DNA from: Oscillatoriales cyanobacterium
GTDB taxonomy: Bacteria; Cyanobacteriota; Cyanobacteriia; Cyanobacteriales; Microcoleaceae
DNA: 52,543 nt
Assembly (NCBI GenBank): GCA_004293365.1
Contig: RDYN01000073.1
Location: 1-52,543 of the forward strand
Reading direction: 5' to 3'
The position numbers were made by a program, and so were the translations under genes. The notes below the pieces were generated by a model. It saw only the letters and a list, made by a program, of their open reading frames with translations. It made no database searches and was not told the origin of the DNA. Positions within the stretch are counted from its first letter, which is position 1. Each line of letters begins with the position of its first letter. Positions 49,295 through 52,543 of the stretch are shown here, in pieces.

Positions 49295-52200
49295 GTGAAT
49301 AAAGTTGACAAAAAACACGCTAAAATAACCAAAATATCTGAAACATCTGGATTAAAACAAAACATTTTAATTGTTGACGATAACCCAGAAAGCTTGCGTC
49401 TTTTATCCAAGTTGTTGTCCGATCGGGGATATCAAGTGCGGCCAACACTGGATGGAAAATTAGCCCTGAAGTTTGCGCGCTCGACTCCACCGGATTTAAT
49501 TTTGCTGGACATTATGATGCCAGGTATGGATGGCTATCAAGTCTGCGAACAGCTAAAAGCTGCTCCTGAAACCAAAGATATTCCTGTGATTTTTATCAGC
49601 TCTTTGAATGAAACTTTTGATAAAGTAAAAGCTTTTTCGCTGGGAGCGATAGACTACATTACTAAACCATTTCAAATAGAAGAATTGGTCGCTCGCGTCG
49701 AAAGTCAACTGCATCTGAGCAGGCTTTCTCGGCAAGTAGTAGCACAAAATGCGCGGCTGGAAGCAGAAATAGAAGAACGCAAGCGGGTCGAAGCACAACT
49801 GCGAGAAAGTCAGCAATGGCTGTCGGCAGTAATTAAAATGAATCCTAATGTTTTGTACGTTTACGATGTGATCGAAGAGCGAATTCTGTATCTCAATCGC
49901 GAACTATATATCGATCTTGGCTACTCGCTGGCAGAAATACAGCAAATGCCATCAGCATTTCTTCCTAACTTAATACACCCTGACGATTTGCCAGCATTCT
50001 CAGAACACATGAGGAGGATTCAGGCATCAAAAGATGGTGAAAGCTTTGAGTTTGAATACCGAATCCAACACAAAAATGGTGAATTTCGCTGGTTTTTTAG
50101 CCGGGATACGGTGTTTTCAAGGACTGCGGAGGGCAAACCTTGGAAAATTCTGGGAACTGCTACTGAAATTAGCGATCGCAAACAAGCAGAATTCGAGCTT
50201 AAAACAGCTTTGTCTGCTTTGGAGCGGCAAATCAAGCAAAGATTTCTGCTAGAAACAATTACTCTCGAAATTCGCTACAGCTTAAAGCAAGACCAAGTTT
50301 ATCAAACAGCGGCTGCTCAAATAGGTCGAGTTTTTAATGCCGATTCTTGCTTGATTCACACCTACAAAGAACACCCACTGCCCCGCATCTATTGTATGAC
50401 TCAGTACAGGAAATCTGAATCAGCAACGCTGTGCGATGTAGTAGAAATTCCTGTCCTGGGAAATCCTCACGCTCAGTTGGTGTTGTCTCAAGATAAACCT
50501 GTAGTTTCTGACGATGTTTTTGCTGAACCGCTGCTGGAAAATGTTACTGATTTGTGCCGTCAAATAGGTTTGAAGTCGATGATAGCCATCCGCACTTCCT
50601 ACCAGGGAAAACCCAACGGAATGATGTGCTTGCACCAGTACGATGAGCCCCGCCACTGGACGCAAGATGAGATTAGATTATTGAAAGCTGTCGCCGCACA
50701 AATGGGAATTGCGATCGCCCAAGCCAATCTTCTCGAACAAGATAAACAGCAGCGACTTAAATTGCAACAAAGCGAAGCTAGTCTAGCAGCAGCCCAGAAA
50801 ATTGCCCGTATCGGCAGTTGGGAATTCGATCTCCTCACAAATAAACTTACTTGGTCAGCAGAAGTATTCCGCATTTTTGGTCTGGATCCAACTGCACCTG
50901 AACCGACCTATGTCGAAGTTGTAGAGATGCATCATCCCGACGACAGAGACTTGTTCCAACAAACAGTCAGCCTCGCTATTTCACAAGGAACTTCCTACAA
51001 AAAAGAATGGCGAATTTTGCATCCGGGCGGTCAAATCCGATACGTGGAAGCAAGGGGGACATCTGTTTTTAAGGAAACCGGAGAAATAATCAAACTGTTG
51101 GGAACAGTAATGGACATCACCGATCGCAAACAAGCCGAAGCAGCTTTGCTTCTTAGTGAAGAACGTTTTTATCTGGCATTTGAAGGCAGTGCGACGGGAT
51201 TGTGGGATTGGAATATTGCGACGGGAGAAGTCTATTTTAATTCGCGGTGGAAAACGATGCTGGGATATGAAGTAGAGGAGATAGAAAATAGTTTCGCATC
51301 GTGGGAGCAACTGGTACATATAGAGGATTTGGCATCAGTTACAGCAGCACTAAATGCTCACCTGGAAGGCAAAAATTCGACCTACGAAGTGGAATTCCGG
51401 ATGCTGACAAAATCCCGTGAGTGGAAGTGGATTTTGACTCAAGGGAAGGTGATGGAACGCGACGGATCGGCAAATCCTTTGCGGATGACTGGCACGCACA
51501 TTGATATTAGCGATCGCAAACAAGCCGAAGCAGCTTTGCGAAGTAGCGAACAGCGAGAACGAGAAAAAGCCCAACAGTTAGAACAAACTCTGGAATACTT
51601 AAAAAATGCTCAATCCCAACTCATTCAATCCGCAAAAATGTCAAGTATCGGGCAAATGGTAGCGGGAGTTGCCCACGAAATTAATAACCCCGTCAGCTTC
51701 ATCTACGGAAATATTATTCCAGCCGCACAGTACGCTCGCGATTTGCTACAATTGATCCAGCTCTACCAGCAACACTATCCCGAACCGGTTCGGGAAATTG
51801 CCGAAGAATTGGCAGAAATCGAAGTGGATTTTATTGCTGAAGATTTCCCGAGAATCATGGCTTCAATGCAAGAAGGTGCTAACCGAATTAAGCAGATAGT
51901 GCTGTCTTTGCGAAATTTTTCGAGACTCGACGAAAAAGAGCGCAAAGTCATCGACATTCATGAAGGGATAGAGAGCACTTTGGTGATTTTGCAGCATCGA
52001 TTGCAGTCACAGCCAGAAAGTCGGGAAATTCAAGTTGTCAAAAATTACGGCAAACTGCCAAATGTCGAGTGCTATCCGGCGCAATTAAATCAAGTCTTTA
52101 TGAATTTGCTGTCAAATGCGATCGATGCTGTGGAAGAGTCATCAGCAACCTGTAATGACAAAGTTAATCAGATTTGCATTGTTACGGAAGTTTGCAGCGA

Positions 52201-52453
52201 AAATCAAGTGTGCGTGCGGATTGCTGACAGCGGGCCCGGTATCTGTCCTGAGGTTCAGTCAAGGATGTTTGACCCATTTTTTAGTACAAAGCCGATCGGC
52301 AGCGGCACTGGTTTGGGATTGTCGATTAGTTACCAAATTGTGAAAGACCGCCACGGCGGTAAGTTGTGGTGTCATTCAGAAGTTGATCGGGGAACAGAAT
52401 TTGCGATCGAACTACCGATCTCGCAAAAAGTCAAAAGTAAAATCGGTTTGTAG
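49295..52453 (+). CDS. Hybrid sensor kinase: REC, PAS, GAF, PAS, PAS, histidine kinase
   Basis: 1052 residues, GTG start with AGGAG 7-11 nt upstream. An N-terminal receiver domain (about 20-145) has the phospho-acceptor Asp72 in LILLDIMMPGMDGYQ and the conserved Lys in AIDYITKPFQ. A PAS/PAC follows (about 170-295, ending EISDRKQAE), then a GAF (about 310-490; the ESATLCDVVEIPVLGNP region). Two more PAS/PAC units end DITDRKQAE and DISDRKQAE. A coiled coil leads to HisKA with His794 in GQMVAGVAHEINNPVSFIYG. The HATPase has NLLSNAIDAVEES, DSGPGI and GTGLGLSISYQIV. Soluble; no chromophore Cys is evident in the GAF, so phytochrome-like light sensing is unlikely. The ligand is unknown. Confidence 0.95.
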   Translation: MNKVDKKHAKITKISETSGLKQNILIVDDNPESLRLLSKLLSDRGYQVRPTLDGKLALKFARSTPPDLILLDIMMPGMDGYQVCEQLKAAPETKDIPVIFISSLNETFDKVKAFSLGAIDYITKPFQIEELVARVESQLHLSRLSRQVVAQNARLEAEIEERKRVEAQLRESQQWLSAVIKMNPNVLYVYDVIEERILYLNRELYIDLGYSLAEIQQMPSAFLPNLIHPDDLPAFSEHMRRIQASKDGESFEFEYRIQHKNGEFRWFFSRDTVFSRTAEGKPWKILGTATEISDRKQAEFELKTALSALERQIKQRFLLETITLEIRYSLKQDQVYQTAAAQIGRVFNADSCLIHTYKEHPLPRIYCMTQYRKSESATLCDVVEIPVLGNPHAQLVLSQDKPVVSDDVFAEPLLENVTDLCRQIGLKSMIAIRTSYQGKPNGMMCLHQYDEPRHWTQDEIRLLKAVAAQMGIAIAQANLLEQDKQQRLKLQQSEASLAAAQKIARIGSWEFDLLTNKLTWSAEVFRIFGLDPTAPEPTYVEVVEMHHPDDRDLFQQTVSLAISQGTSYKKEWRILHPGGQIRYVEARGTSVFKETGEIIKLLGTVMDITDRKQAEAALLLSEERFYLAFEGSATGLWDWNIATGEVYFNSRWKTMLGYEVEEIENSFASWEQLVHIEDLASVTAALNAHLEGKNSTYEVEFRMLTKSREWKWILTQGKVMERDGSANPLRMTGTHIDISDRKQAEAALRSSEQREREKAQQLEQTLEYLKNAQSQLIQSAKMSSIGQMVAGVAHEINNPVSFIYGNIIPAAQYARDLLQLIQLYQQHYPEPVREIAEELAEIEVDFIAEDFPRIMASMQEGANRIKQIVLSLRNFSRLDEKERKVIDIHEGIESTLVILQHRLQSQPESREIQVVKNYGKLPNVECYPAQLNQVFMNLLSNAIDAVEESSATCNDKVNQICIVTEVCSENQVCVRIADSGPGICPEVQSRMFDPFFSTKPIGSGTGLGLSISYQIVKDRHGGKLWCHSEVDRGTEFAIELPISQKVKSKIGL

Positions 52454-52543
52454 TGAGGACTTTAGTCCTTCTTTCTGAGGACTGAAGTCCTCACTACGAA
52501 CTTTTTATGAAGAATAATTGACAGGTTTGTAGTGAGGACTTTA
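52447..52543. repeat. TAGTGAGGACTTTAGTCCT hairpin repeat, continues past the window
   Basis: GGTTTGTAGTGAGGACTTTA, GTCCTTCTTTCTGAGGACTG and AAGTCCTCACTACGAAC form one unit. A second starts at about 52521 and runs off the end. The first unit overlaps the stop codon of the sensor gene. Confidence 0.88.

Noticed and set aside
1..52543. tRNA, rRNA, tmRNA, RNase P RNA or riboswitches
   Set aside because: No T-loop-like GGTTCGAATCC stretch in a cloverleaf context, no rRNA-like conserved blocks and no known riboswitch core were seen by eye; a covariance-model search would settle this.

Overview
The window is cyanobacterial and most resembles a filamentous Oscillatoriales genome of the Microcoleus/Oscillatoria type. 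It carries photosystem genes (5' end of psbD, psbH, psbN, ycf4), very frequent HIP1 octamers (GCGATCGC), heptanucleotide tandem repeats, many dispersed hairpin repeats, and lineage-typical families (Uma2, DUF1400, DUF3146, DUF6887/DUF6888, Pnkp/Hen1). I saw no rRNA, tRNA or CRISPR array.

Layout. 1-2.8 kb: divergent psbD and ycf4, separated by an IS607-type element whose tnpB is broken by a nonsense codon and carries a 103-bp MITE. 2.9-11.1 kb: cyclophilin lipoprotein, a beta-ketoacyl synthase, a cNMP-domain histidine kinase, MutL, a SirB1-type protein and a DUF1400 protein; the synthase and MutL contain in-frame copies of the intergenic repeats. 11.1-17.5 kb: heptamer repeats, an SRPBCC protein, a second tnpB with a frameshift inside a tetranucleotide repeat, a mechanosensitive-type channel, a Uma2 protein, and an unusual HTH / Clp-N / Uma2 fusion with an internal ribosome binding site. 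17.8-24.1 kb (minus strand): an RNA-repair cassette, hen1 then pnkp, with a mazE-like antitoxin between them whose toxin is reduced to 12 codons, and a DUF697-type GTPase upstream. 24.6-30.2 kb: a mosaic CPBP protease locus interrupted by a two-gene cassette, a DUF6888/DUF6887 pair, a frameshifted Ser/Thr kinase-FGE protein, an SLH-like secreted protein and a HigB/HigA-like toxin-antitoxin pair.

30.3-34.6 kb is core: DUF3146, pth, tatA and psbH on the minus strand, psbN on the plus strand, then aroC and a metallo-beta-lactamase-fold hydrolase. 35.5-43.8 kb: a Wzz-like membrane protein, class II aldolase, a coiled-coil gene pair, a 132-bp tandem array, a STAS protein, a DedA protein, a phage-like hypothetical and a third Uma2 domain. 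43.9-45.0 kb: a two-gene minus-strand operon whose products share a Gly/Ser/Val-rich motif at opposite termini. 45.3-52.5 kb: a nuclease remnant, argG, a GT2 glycosyltransferase and a large hybrid sensor kinase.

The strongest second-look items are the HTH-ClpN-Uma2 fusion, the matched-motif membrane/small-protein operon, the mazE/mazF remnant inside the RNA-repair cassette, a MITE group with shared 12-bp ends and 8-9-bp target duplications, repeats entering coding frames, and the mosaic CPBP duplication.
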